Below are positions 49,907-58,236 of a stretch of 64,000 nt of DNA, piece by piece. Positions within the stretch are counted from its first letter, which is position 1; each line of letters starts with the position of its first letter. Below the pieces are notes generated by a model. It was given only the letters and a program-made list of their open reading frames with translations, had not been told where the DNA came from and searched no databases. A program made the translations under genes and the position numbers. Where the stretch lies: the NCBI RefSeq assembly GCF_022570735.2, contig NZ_JANCNS010000002.1, forward strand, positions 744,001 through 808,000. Direction: 5' to 3'. The stretch is from Christiangramia oceanisediminis (GTDB lineage Bacteria > Bacteroidota > Bacteroidia > Flavobacteriales > Flavobacteriaceae).

Positions 49907-51247
49907 TTATTTTTCCTTTGCCCAGTTCAAACGATCCATTTGATTATAAGGCCAAGGTGCACCATTATTCTCGATATTGGTCATCGCGATCGCCAGTTCA
50001 TTTGGAGCGGCACTTTCTTCCATAACCAGGTATCTTCGCATATCCACGATGATAGAAAGCGGGTCTATACCTACAGGACAGGCTTCCACGCATGCATTAC
50101 AGGTAGTGCAGGCCCAGAGTTCTTCTCTTAATATATAATCGTCGAGCAGTTTTTTACCATCATCCTCAAATTTACCATTCTTGTTGATGATCTCTCCAAC
50201 CTCTTCCACGCGGTCACGAGTATCCATCATGATCTTTCTTGGTGAAAGCTTTTTCCCGGTCTGGTTAGCCGGACATTCAGCCGTACAGCGTCCACACTCC
50301 GTACAGGTGTAGGAATTCAGTAACTGGACCTGATTGAGGTCAAAAATATCTGAAGCTCCAAATTTTTCCGGTTCTTCCTCTTCCTCGCCTTCGGCTGGTG
50401 CTGCAAATGGATCGGCATTGGGATCCATCATCAATTCCACCTCCTTTTTAACCGATTCCAGGTTATCAAACTCTCCCTGCGGAGTTAGCTTTGATAAATA
50501 CACATTTGGGAATGCCAGGATAATATGAAGATGCTTTGAATAATATAGGTAATTCAGAAAGAACAGTATCCCTAGAATATGAAGCCACCAGGCCACTCGC
50601 TCGATGATGATCAAGGTTGAATTGCTCAATCCATCCAATAATGGCAATAAATACTGACTGATAGGAAAACTTCCCTTGATCCCGGCTTCCGATGCATAAT
50701 CATCGACACCATTAAGCTGAAGCTGGTAATCTGCAGCATTCATGGTAAGGAAAAGGATCATCAGGATCATTTCAAAATACAGGATATAATTCGCATCGTT
50801 CTTTGGCCAGCCTTTAAGTTCCCGGGCCAGAAACCTGCGAATATTTGAAATATTACGCCTCGTCCAGAAAACGATCACTCCAACAAGTACCAGGAAGGCA
50901 AGAATTTCAAAGCTGAAGATAAGGACGTCATAAAATCCGCCTAAAATGGAAAATATTCGGTGGGTACCAAATATCCCATCAATAATAATTTCGAGGACTT
51001 CAATATTGATGATGATAAAACCTACATAAACAACGATATGCAAAAAACCTGCAAAAGGTCTTTTCACCATCTTGCTCTGCCCTATCGCAACACGACCCAT
51101 TTTTGCCCAACGTTCTCCAGACCTGTCTGAGCGGTCTACTTCCCTGCCCAGTTTGATGTTTCGGATTACCCGTTTAATATTTCTGGCAAAAAAGCCTATT
51201 CCTGCCACTAAGGCAATTACAAAAAGGATCTGTGCAAGAATTTGCAT
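49907..51247 (-). CDS. Membrane Fe-S protein with ferredoxin domain (HdrC/NarI-like fusion)
   Basis: A 446-residue protein. The N-terminal half has about five transmembrane helices with a cytochrome-b-like layout (FLHIVVYVGFIIINIEVLEI, LHILGILFFLNYLYYSKHLHI) and possible haem histidines. The C-terminal half has two 4Fe-4S sites: CTECGRCTAECP and CTTCNACVEACP. It moves electrons between quinones or a membrane donor and the CCG protein encoded downstream. Together they resemble the Hdr-like electron carriers seen in Bacteroidota. It follows the MCE gene by six bases. Confidence 0.87.
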   Translation of the reverse strand: MQILAQILFVIALVAGIGFFARNIKRVIRNIKLGREVDRSDRSGERWAKMGRVAIGQSKMVKRPFAGFLHIVVYVGFIIINIEVLEIIIDGIFGTHRIFSILGGFYDVLIFSFEILAFLVLVGVIVFWTRRNISNIRRFLARELKGWPKNDANYILYFEMILMILFLTMNAADYQLQLNGVDDYASEAGIKGSFPISQYLLPLLDGLSNSTLIIIERVAWWLHILGILFFLNYLYYSKHLHIILAFPNVYLSKLTPQGEFDNLESVKKEVELMMDPNADPFAAPAEGEEEEEPEKFGASDIFDLNQVQLLNSYTCTECGRCTAECPANQTGKKLSPRKIMMDTRDRVEEVGEIINKNGKFEDDGKKLLDDYILREELWACTTCNACVEACPVGIDPLSIIVDMRRYLVMEESAAPNELAIAMTNIENNGAPWPYNQMDRLNWAKEK

Positions 51248-51253
51248 GGTTGG

Positions 51254-52213
51254 TTATTTTAAAGAATCTTTTGGAGGATCGTAAGGCCCCGGATTTTTTC
51301 CAAATACTGAGAAATGAACATAACGTTTCGGATTCAGCTTCACATCCTGAAGCAATTCTTCCAGTTGTTTGGTAGCTCTATCAAGGTTATTGTAAACAGC
51401 ATCGTCATTGATCAGCCTTGCCGCCGTACCATCACCATTGTTCAGTTTATTGGACACCGCTTCAAAATCAGCGACCACCTTTTCCAGATCGGTAGTGATC
51501 TTATTGATGTTCATATTGGTAAGCGTGTCTGAAAATTTATTGAAATTCGTGGACATTTCATCAAGATTGGTGAACGTCCTGTCCAGCTTACCTGAATTTC
51601 CCTGTACGATATTCTGCAATTCGTTAGCTGTTACCTGGAAGGAAGACACAGTGGCATCAAGGTTTTTAAAAGTTCCGCGTATATTATTACGGGTAGAATC
51701 GTCAAGGATCTGATTAATGGCCGTTAACATGGAATCGGCACTAACAATGGTGCCTTCGAGTTTGTTCTGAAGAGGTGTAAGCCTGTCGTTCACAAGCTCC
51801 ATGATCCCTTCTTCCTTTCCGCCAGATAGTGTATCACCGGAGGTTGCCCAACCCGAACCTTCATCATATTTGGGTACGATAGCAAGCGATTTCCCACCTA
51901 TAATACCTCCTCCATAGATCTGGGCCTCGCTGTTCTTGGAAAATCTGAAGTCGGTTTTAACTGTAAACGTCACAACAAGGTCTCCCTCGCGATTGAGAAA
52001 ATCGATACTGGTTATCTTTCCTACCTTCAACCCGTTAATGGTCACTTCTGAAGAAGGAGACAAACCTTCCACATCTTCATATACTGCATAAAATGTACGG
52101 CTGTTATCCAGTAGATTTTCACCCTTTAGAAAACTATAACCGAAAATTAAGATCGCTATTGCAATAATAGCTAGCAGGGCAGTTTTGACCTCTCTGGAAT
52201 ACTTCAAAAGCAA
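51254..52213 (-). CDS. MCE/MlaD-family lipid transport protein
   Basis: A 319-residue protein. The N-terminal membrane anchor (AIIAIAILIFGYSFLKG) is followed by a single MCE domain (about 38-115; FYAVYEDVEGLSPSSEVTINGLKVGKI). A long helical region runs to about 300 (TVSSFQVTANELQNIV, FSDTLTNMNI). MlaD-type proteins form hexameric rings that carry phospholipids between membranes. No Mla permease or ATPase is near. It is placed among Fe-S genes, six bases upstream of the membrane Fe-S protein, which looks odd but may simply be a shared transcript. Confidence 0.88.
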   Translation of the reverse strand: MLLKYSREVKTALLAIIAIAILIFGYSFLKGENLLDNSRTFYAVYEDVEGLSPSSEVTINGLKVGKITSIDFLNREGDLVVTFTVKTDFRFSKNSEAQIYGGGIIGGKSLAIVPKYDEGSGWATSGDTLSGGKEEGIMELVNDRLTPLQNKLEGTIVSADSMLTAINQILDDSTRNNIRGTFKNLDATVSSFQVTANELQNIVQGNSGKLDRTFTNLDEMSTNFNKFSDTLTNMNINKITTDLEKVVADFEAVSNKLNNGDGTAARLINDDAVYNNLDRATKQLEELLQDVKLNPKRYVHFSVFGKNPGPYDPPKDSLK

Positions 52214-52232
52214 ATTTTTTAATGAATACGCA

Positions 52233-52240
52233 CAAATTTA
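52233..52240 (-). promoter_or_regulatory. Candidate -7 box of the MCE gene
   Basis: The minus strand reads TAAATTTG (TAnnTTTG), ending about 20 bases before the ATG at 52213. It suggests the MCE-Fe-S genes can be transcribed separately from the amidase gene upstream. Confidence 0.35.
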
Positions 52241-52263
52241 GAAATAAATATAGAAAAGGCATT

Positions 52264-53388
52264 CTATTTAACTCCAGAATTTAACGCCTCATTAACCGTA
52301 ATCTTATCGTCGTTCTTAAAGGCAACGATATAACTATCTGGATATCCTATTTTTATGGCTTCATTATGTAGTTGCTGGATCTTAATATAATCAGAGGTAC
52401 TTCCGTAGTAATATTTGAATAGTTTACCTTCCTTTTCCCTTACGATATTATTAAGCCCCTTAAAATTATAAGCTTTGGTGTCTATCTTTTTAGATCCCGC
52501 CGCGATCTGAACCTTAAAAGTAACATCGCGATAGATCTGTGATTCTGGCTGAGCGGGCTTGGTTTCAACATCAACATTGGTTTGCTCCTGGGCAATACTT
52601 TCCAGGGTGTTCAGGTTAATAGTATGACTATATTCTACGATTGCCCTGGTGATCGCCTCGGCCATTTTTTGCCGGCCCTGGTTACTGTTGAGATAAGCTC
52701 CCTCCTGGTTGTTCGTTAAAAACCCGGTCTCAATCAAAACACTTGGCATATAAGTTTGATGCAGCACAATGAAACCGGCTTGTTTAACACCGCGGTCCTT
52801 GCGTTTGAGCTGGTTTGTGAATTCCTTCTGAACAAAGTCTGCCAGCAGGATGCTTTGATCCAAGTATTCTTCCTGCATAATTGTTAGGCCAATAAAGGAC
52901 TCCGGAGAATTGATATCAAAATCACTATAGGTAACTTCATAATCTTCCTCAAGGTAGATCACCGAATTTTCGCGTTTGGCTACTTCAAAATTGGTTTCGT
53001 TACGATGAAGCCCTAAAACGAAGGTTTCGGTCCCATATGCCTGTGAACTATGAGCATTGCAATGAACGGAAACGAAAAGATCGGCATTGGCATCATTGGC
53101 GATCTTCCCTCTTTTTTCAAGAGGTATAAAAACATCGCTATCCCGTGTATAAACTACTTCGATACCCTTCTTCTCGAGCTCTTTGCCAACCATTAACACA
53201 ATGCTAAGTGCAATATCCTTTTCCTTATATCCATTACCGATATTTCCTGTATCCTTACCACCATGGCCTGCATCCAGAACCACAACAAACTTATCGGCCG
53301 AAGGTGGAACTTCAGCAGCCTTAAGGCTTATTGTTAAACCAATCAGTAAAATTGGAAATACGAAAAGTCTAAGTAAATTCGTTCTCAT
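52264..53388 (-). CDS. N-acetylmuramoyl-L-alanine amidase with SPOR domain
   Basis: A 374-residue exported amidase_3-type enzyme that cuts the amide bond between MurNAc and the stem peptide. A signal peptide (about 1-24) is followed by the zinc domain: VVLDAGHGGKDTGN (His near 41), SVHCNAHSSQAYGTE (His near 110) and the Glu of VLIETGFLTN. The C-terminal 80 residues (VTFKVQIAAGSKKI to SYIVAFKNDDK) have the SPOR fold that binds denuded peptidoglycan at the septum. It is divergent from the lptD-like gene; the MCE gene follows after 50 bases. Confidence 0.93.
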   Translation of the reverse strand: MRTNLLRLFVFPILLIGLTISLKAAEVPPSADKFVVVLDAGHGGKDTGNIGNGYKEKDIALSIVLMVGKELEKKGIEVVYTRDSDVFIPLEKRGKIANDANADLFVSVHCNAHSSQAYGTETFVLGLHRNETNFEVAKRENSVIYLEEDYEVTYSDFDINSPESFIGLTIMQEEYLDQSILLADFVQKEFTNQLKRKDRGVKQAGFIVLHQTYMPSVLIETGFLTNNQEGAYLNSNQGRQKMAEAITRAIVEYSHTINLNTLESIAQEQTNVDVETKPAQPESQIYRDVTFKVQIAAGSKKIDTKAYNFKGLNNIVREKEGKLFKYYYGSTSDYIKIQQLHNEAIKIGYPDSYIVAFKNDDKITVNEALNSGVK

Positions 53389-53469
53389 AAAAGGCTAACG
53401 CTTAACTGGGGTGAATATTTTAATTACTATTTTTCCTTAGCTCGCCAAAGTCAGCTGAAAAAATATATG

Positions 53470-53477
53470 TAATTTTG
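53470..53477 (+). promoter_or_regulatory. Candidate -7 box of the lptD-like gene
   Basis: TAATTTTG fits TAnnTTTG, 48 bases before the TTG start at 53525. No -33 TTTG at standard spacing was found. Confidence 0.35.
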
Positions 53478-53524
53478 GATTTGCAAAAAGCAAGCCAATC
53501 CGTACAAAAATAGCACTTAAAGCA

Positions 53525-56221
53525 TTGCAAACAAATATCCCGAATAGTCTTTTTTGCTTAGTTTTCACGCTGTTCTTCTCCCTTATTCTGCAGGCACAGG
53601 AAATAGAGAATAATTCGGTTCCTGTAGAAGCCGAAAGGGATTCAATTCCTGCAACTGTCAATACTTCAGAAGTAGATATCCAGGTTCAGCAACAGGATAC
53701 CACAAAGACCGATACCCTTAGAAAACCTCAATTTCTTACCGATATTGTAAATTATACGGCTACCGACTATATGAGGCTTAGTTCAAAGGAAAACAAAATG
53801 TACCTGTATAATGAAGCCAAGGTAGTGTACGGCGATATGACCATTGAAGCAGGGCTTATAATAATAGATAATAAACTTAATGAGGTATATGCTTACGGGA
53901 TCGAAGATTCGCTTGGGGTATATTCCCAGACGCCTATATTCACCCAGGCACAACGTGAAGTAAGGCCAGATTCCATTCGTTTTAATTTTGATACCGAACG
54001 TGCTTTGGTATATAACTCCAGGACCAAGGAAGCCGAATTCAACGTAAAGGGCATGGTGACAAAGCGTGAAAATGATTCGGTCTATTTCATGCAAAATGTA
54101 AGGTTTACCACATCAGAAGATGTTGACGATCCAGACTATTTCTTTTATGCCAGGCGAATCAAATTCGTACCCGATAAAAAAATCGTTTCCGGACTGGTGA
54201 ACATGTACATCGCTGATGTCCCTACTCCAATTGGGTTGCCATTTGGTTATTTTCCATTAACCGATGAAGAAACATCCGGTTTTATAATTCCTGCCGTTGG
54301 AGAAAGCCAATTTGGATTTAATCTTCAAAATGGTGGGTATTATTTCGCCATCAGTGATTATGTAGATCTTTTAACACTGGGAAGTTATTTCACTAACGGA
54401 ACCTACAATATGGAGCTTACCTCTAATTATGCTTTAAGGTACCGCTTTAGAGGAAATTTTAGTGTTAGGTATGAGAAACGATTCAACAGCCAGCGAGGAT
54501 TTCCAAATTTTAGTGAATCATCCAGTTATAACATCCGGTGGTCTCATAACCAGGATGCCAAGGCGAATCCAACTTCCAGGTTCTCTGCTTCGGTAAATCT
54601 TGGAAGTAGTGAATATTACCAGGAATCCATAAACCAGGCGAATACCGGGAACTTCCTTAACAACACCCTGAGTTCATCGGTATCCTACAGTAAAACATTT
54701 GAAGGAGAACCCCAGGTAAACCTGAGCCTTGCAGCCAGGCACCAGCAAAATACACGTACCCAGAGTATCAGTATGAGCCTGCCAACCCTTCAGCTTAGCA
54801 TGTCAAGGATATTTCCTTTCGCACCAAAAGTAGGAGCCAAAAAGGGATTTATAGATAACATCAACCTTCAATATAACCTCCGCGCTGAAAACCAGATCGA
54901 AACTACCGATTCCTTATTTTTCAAATCAGAAATGTTTCGGGATGCCAGGCTGGGTGCGCAACACCAGATCCCGCTTTCCACTAACTTCAAGTTATTCAAG
55001 TTCCTGAGTGTAAGTACCGGTGCTAATTATGAGGAAACCTGGGTTTCAAGGACCTTTGAACAATCTTACGATCCTGCTCTTGGCCAGGTTGTGAGAGATA
55101 CCATCAATGGCTTCGACTCCTATCGCACCTATAATTTGAATGCCAGTATGGGTACGACGGTCTACGGGATCAAAAATTTTGGAGCAGACAAAAAGATACA
55201 GGCCGTAAGGCATGTAATGAGACCTTCGGTAAGTTATAGCATTAGACCTGGTTTTGACCAGTATTATGATACCTATGAAAGAGCAGACCTGGCAGATCCC
55301 AACCAGATCGAACTGGTTGACTACTCCAGGTTTGATGGAACTCTATACGGAGCGCCTGGAAGCAATTTTTCAAGTTCCGTGGGCTTTAATATATCTAATC
55401 AACTGGAAGCCAAGGTGACCGCAAAAGACAGTACGGAGATCGAACCTAAAAAGATAACCTTACTCAACAACTTTAGTGTAAGCACAAGTTACAACCTGGC
55501 TGCAGATTCACTAAAACTTTCGCCAATTGCCCTGAGGGGAGCGATCCCCATCGTGAAAAACAAGTTAGATATCAACTTTGGGGGGAACCTGGACATCTAT
55601 GCCCTGAACAACAACAACCGGAGGATAGACAGACTTAATATCGAAAATGGAGGCAGCCTTTTCAGGCTCACCAACGGAAGTGTTAATTTTGGTTATTCGT
55701 TTTCCAACAAGGATTTTGAGGCAAGCGAGGAAGATGATGAAGATGACAATATAGATAATGAAACCTTCCGGAATGGTGGACGAAAAGACAACCTCTTCGG
55801 ACAGGGAATGGGCCAGGATGGAGAACTCTTTGACGAGGACCCGTTTGAAGGTGAAGAAAAAGAAAATGAGAATTCGTGGTATAATTATACCATCCCATGG
55901 GATCTTAGGCTGGCTTACTCGATGAATTATAATAACAATGCCAGGCAGAGCGAGATCAATACCCACTCCATCATGTTTTCAGGAAACGTAGAACTGGCTC
56001 CAAAATGGAAGATCGGGGTTAGCTCTGGATACGACCTGGTAGACAGGGGCTTTACCTTTACCCAGCTTCGATTTCAAAGAGACCTGGACAGCTGGATGAT
56101 GAGTTTTAGCTGGGTTCCGTTCAGCGACAGGAAATCCTGGAATTTCCTTATCAGGATCAAGGCAAATGTGCTTAAGGATATCAAGTATGAGAAGCGAAGG
56201 GAAAGAGACAGGCAGTTGTAA
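53525..56221 (+). CDS. lptD: LptD/OstA-like outer-membrane LPS-assembly protein
   Basis: An 898-residue protein. The signal peptide (about 1-24, LFCLVFTLFFSLILQAQ) is followed by an OstA-like periplasmic beta-jellyroll (about 65-230; NEAKVVYGDMTIEAGLI, KRENDSVYFMQNVRF) and a large C-terminal barrel with many Gly/Asn turns, which fits the LPS translocon LptD of Bacteroidota. A local acidic stretch (SEEDDEDDNIDNE) sits near residue 740. The start used is TTG; no ATG or GTG lies upstream before a stop. The divergent amidase gene and the tandem repeat just downstream are notable neighbours. Confidence 0.88.
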   Translation: MQTNIPNSLFCLVFTLFFSLILQAQEIENNSVPVEAERDSIPATVNTSEVDIQVQQQDTTKTDTLRKPQFLTDIVNYTATDYMRLSSKENKMYLYNEAKVVYGDMTIEAGLIIIDNKLNEVYAYGIEDSLGVYSQTPIFTQAQREVRPDSIRFNFDTERALVYNSRTKEAEFNVKGMVTKRENDSVYFMQNVRFTTSEDVDDPDYFFYARRIKFVPDKKIVSGLVNMYIADVPTPIGLPFGYFPLTDEETSGFIIPAVGESQFGFNLQNGGYYFAISDYVDLLTLGSYFTNGTYNMELTSNYALRYRFRGNFSVRYEKRFNSQRGFPNFSESSSYNIRWSHNQDAKANPTSRFSASVNLGSSEYYQESINQANTGNFLNNTLSSSVSYSKTFEGEPQVNLSLAARHQQNTRTQSISMSLPTLQLSMSRIFPFAPKVGAKKGFIDNINLQYNLRAENQIETTDSLFFKSEMFRDARLGAQHQIPLSTNFKLFKFLSVSTGANYEETWVSRTFEQSYDPALGQVVRDTINGFDSYRTYNLNASMGTTVYGIKNFGADKKIQAVRHVMRPSVSYSIRPGFDQYYDTYERADLADPNQIELVDYSRFDGTLYGAPGSNFSSSVGFNISNQLEAKVTAKDSTEIEPKKITLLNNFSVSTSYNLAADSLKLSPIALRGAIPIVKNKLDINFGGNLDIYALNNNNRRIDRLNIENGGSLFRLTNGSVNFGYSFSNKDFEASEEDDEDDNIDNETFRNGGRKDNLFGQGMGQDGELFDEDPFEGEEKENENSWYNYTIPWDLRLAYSMNYNNNARQSEINTHSIMFSGNVELAPKWKIGVSSGYDLVDRGFTFTQLRFQRDLDSWMMSFSWVPFSDRKSWNFLIRIKANVLKDIKYEKRRERDRQL

Positions 56222-56225
56222 GGTA

Positions 56226-56309
56226 GAAGTACGAGGTTTGAAGTACGAGGTTTGAAGTACGAGGTTTGAAGTACGAGGTTTGAAGTACGAGGTTTGAAGT
56301 ACGAGGTTT
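56226..56309 (+). repeat. Tandem 14-bp repeat, six perfect copies
   Basis: The unit GAAGTACGAGGTTT is repeated six times without a mismatch from 56226 to 56309, directly after the lptD-like stop (56219-56221). It is followed by two degenerate 7-base units (GAAGTTA). The unit itself is two heptamers, so the array behaves as 7-base repeats. It is noncoding, ends 36 bases before ridA, and has no spacers. Confidence 0.95.
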
Positions 56310-56345
56310 GAAGTTAGAAGTTAGAAAGATTTAAATTTTCTCAAT

Positions 56346-56729
56346 ATGAAAAAAATCATCCAAACAAAATTTGCACCGGCACCGATAGGGCCTTATAACC
56401 AGGCAGTTTTTGCCGGAAACACCTTATATATTTCAGGACAGATAGCAATTGATCCGTCTACGGGTGACCTCAAAACCGATGATCTTGAAGAAGAGACCAC
56501 TTTGGTGCTGGAAAACCTGCGAGCTATTTTAAAAGAGGCCGGTCTTAATTTTCACCATGTGGTAAAAACCTCGATTTTTATAAGCGACATGAACAACTTC
56601 GGGAAGATCAATGAAGTCTATTCTCGCTATTTTGATTCTGAAGACGCACCAGCAAGGGAAACCGTGGAGGTGGCAAATCTGCCAAAATTTGTGAATGTAG
56701 AGATAAGCGCAATAGCCGTTAAACTCTAG
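56346..56729 (+). CDS. ridA: RidA family enamine/imine deaminase
   Basis: A 127-residue trimeric YjgF/RidA protein that hydrolyses reactive 2-aminoacrylate-type imines in the cytoplasm. Motifs include the start APAPIGPYNQAV, GQIAIDPSTGD, and APARETVEVANLPK with the catalytic Arg, and the VEISAIAV end. Length is normal. It follows the lptD-like gene through the tandem repeat and is convergent with mgsA. Confidence 0.96.
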   Translation: MKKIIQTKFAPAPIGPYNQAVFAGNTLYISGQIAIDPSTGDLKTDDLEEETTLVLENLRAILKEAGLNFHHVVKTSIFISDMNNFGKINEVYSRYFDSEDAPARETVEVANLPKFVNVEISAIAVKL

Positions 56730-56739
56730 ATTCCAGTAA

Positions 56740-56768
56740 AAATAAAAAAGGTCTTCTTACAGACCTTT
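56740..56768 (-). terminator. Terminator of mgsA, overlapping its stop codon
   Basis: Stem AAAGGTCT/AGACCTTT (56747-56754 with 56761-56768) with the mgsA stop codon (56757-56759) in the loop; a T-run follows on the minus strand. It also faces ridA from the other side. Confidence 0.75.
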
Positions 56769-57122
56769 GATCAATAACCTGGCGGTAGCAGGATTCGTTG
56801 CCAGTGGCACATTATGAACATCGCATAACCTCATAAGCATGAAAATATCAGGTTCATGAGGATGCTTGTCCAACGGATCCCTGAAAAAGATAACCATATC
56901 CACCTTCTTTTCAGCGATCCTGGCAGCGATCTGCGCATCTCCGCCCACAGGGCCTGAAAGCAGCTTTTCAACATTATACCCGGCTGCCTCGGTCTTTGAA
57001 CCTGTGGTTCCGGTAGCAATCATCTTTACCTGGTTGGAATCGAGGATTTCACGGTGTTCGTTTAAAAATTGCACCATTTCAGGTTTTTTCCCGTCATGAG
57101 CTATAATGGCGATCGTCTTCAT
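56757..57122 (-). CDS. mgsA: Methylglyoxal synthase
   Basis: A 121-residue enzyme that turns dihydroxyacetone phosphate into methylglyoxal and phosphate. Family motifs are complete: AHDGKK (start), ATGTTGSK, SGPVGGDAQIAARI with the catalytic Asp at 62, and FFRDPLDKHPHEPD near 80-95. It is a soluble homohexamer. The start lies two bases after the pfkA stop, so it is transcribed with pfkA. Both act on triose/hexose phosphate flux, with methylglyoxal synthesis as overflow when phosphate is short. Confidence 0.97.
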   Translation of the reverse strand: MKTIAIIAHDGKKPEMVQFLNEHREILDSNQVKMIATGTTGSKTEAAGYNVEKLLSGPVGGDAQIAARIAEKKVDMVIFFRDPLDKHPHEPDIFMLMRLCDVHNVPLATNPATARLLIKGL

Positions 57123-57124
57123 AA

Positions 57125-58111
57125 TTAAGTAGATAAGATTTCGGAGATCCTCAGCAGATCTTTGTTTATATTATGTTTTCCTTTCAAGGCCTGGTCGAGA
57201 CTACATGATTCTATTTCGTTATTCATCATTCCAACCATCAGGTTCTTTTTACCATCCAGCAGTAGTTCAACTGCCTTTACCGATAGTCGGCTGGCCAGAA
57301 CCCTGTCAAAACAGGTAGGCCTTCCACCTCGCTGGATATGTCCAAGCACAGTAACCCTTGCGTCATAATACGGAAGGTTCTTCTTGACATAATCAGCCAG
57401 CTCAAAAACATTCTTTCCTGTTTTATCTCCTTCTGAAACAACCACGATACTCGAGGTCTTTCCTGCTCTCCTACTTCGCTCCAGTGAATCCAGTAAACGC
57501 TCCACTCCAAGGTCTTCTTCCGGGATCAGAATCTCCTCGGCCCCTGCTCCAATTCCGCTGTTTAGAGCAATAAAACCAGCATCGCGTCCCATTACTTCCA
57601 CAAAGAATAACCTGTTATGCGAGCTCGCGGTATCCCTTATCTTATCGATAGCCTCTACCACCGTATTAAGTGCCGTATCATAACCAATCGCATAATGAGT
57701 CCCGTTAATATCATTATCTATCGTCCCTGGCACTCCAATAACCGGAATATCGTGCTCCTGGCTCAAAGCCAGTCCGCCGCGAAAAGTTCCATCTCCTCCA
57801 ATCAGGATCATGGCGTCAACTTCGGCCTTTTTAAGGTTCTCTGCTGCGCGAGATCGACCTTCTTCGGTCATAAACTGCTTGGACCGGGCGCTTTGCAAAA
57901 TGGTTCCTCCCTGGTTGATGATATTTCGAACGCTCCTTGCATTAAGCGGAACATATTCGTTATTGATCATGCCCTGGTACCCACGGTAAAAACCAACACA
58001 TTCTGTATGATAATAGGCGCATGTTCTCACAACAGCCCTTATTGCAGCATTCATCCCAGGAGAATCACCTCCGGAAGTCATTACCCCAATTCGTCTTACT
58101 TTTTTACTCAT
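57125..58111 (-). CDS. pfkA: ATP-dependent 6-phosphofructokinase
   Basis: A 328-residue group A phosphofructokinase: GGDSPGMNAAIRAVVR, GGDGTFRGG (ATP), GTIDNDINGTHYAIGYDTA (substrate loop with the catalytic Asp), EVMGRDAGF, and HIQRGGRPTCFDR. It phosphorylates fructose-6-phosphate in glycolysis. Length and the GGDGT signature fit the ATP-dependent, not the PPi-dependent, form. mgsA follows two bases later in the same direction. Confidence 0.98.
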   Translation of the reverse strand: MSKKVRRIGVMTSGGDSPGMNAAIRAVVRTCAYYHTECVGFYRGYQGMINNEYVPLNARSVRNIINQGGTILQSARSKQFMTEEGRSRAAENLKKAEVDAMILIGGDGTFRGGLALSQEHDIPVIGVPGTIDNDINGTHYAIGYDTALNTVVEAIDKIRDTASSHNRLFFVEVMGRDAGFIALNSGIGAGAEEILIPEEDLGVERLLDSLERSRRAGKTSSIVVVSEGDKTGKNVFELADYVKKNLPYYDARVTVLGHIQRGGRPTCFDRVLASRLSVKAVELLLDGKKNLMVGMMNNEIESCSLDQALKGKHNINKDLLRISEILST

Positions 58112-58236
58112 AAAGCATAAATTGAATTATAAATCTACAAACTAAATTCGATGCCGTAGCCCAAATCCAGTTCTCCTTCAAATTTAAAGGGATGTCCACG
58201 AATGAACACTAAGAAATTATTAAAATTTTGAAGCTC

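Noticed and set aside
56226-56309. CRISPR array.
   Set aside because: Units are 14 bases with no unique spacers and no cas genes are in the window; it is a simple tandem repeat.
57617-58120. A plus-strand open frame of 167 codons antisense to pfkA.
   Set aside because: The pfkA protein is full-length with all motifs; the antisense frame has no recognisable features.
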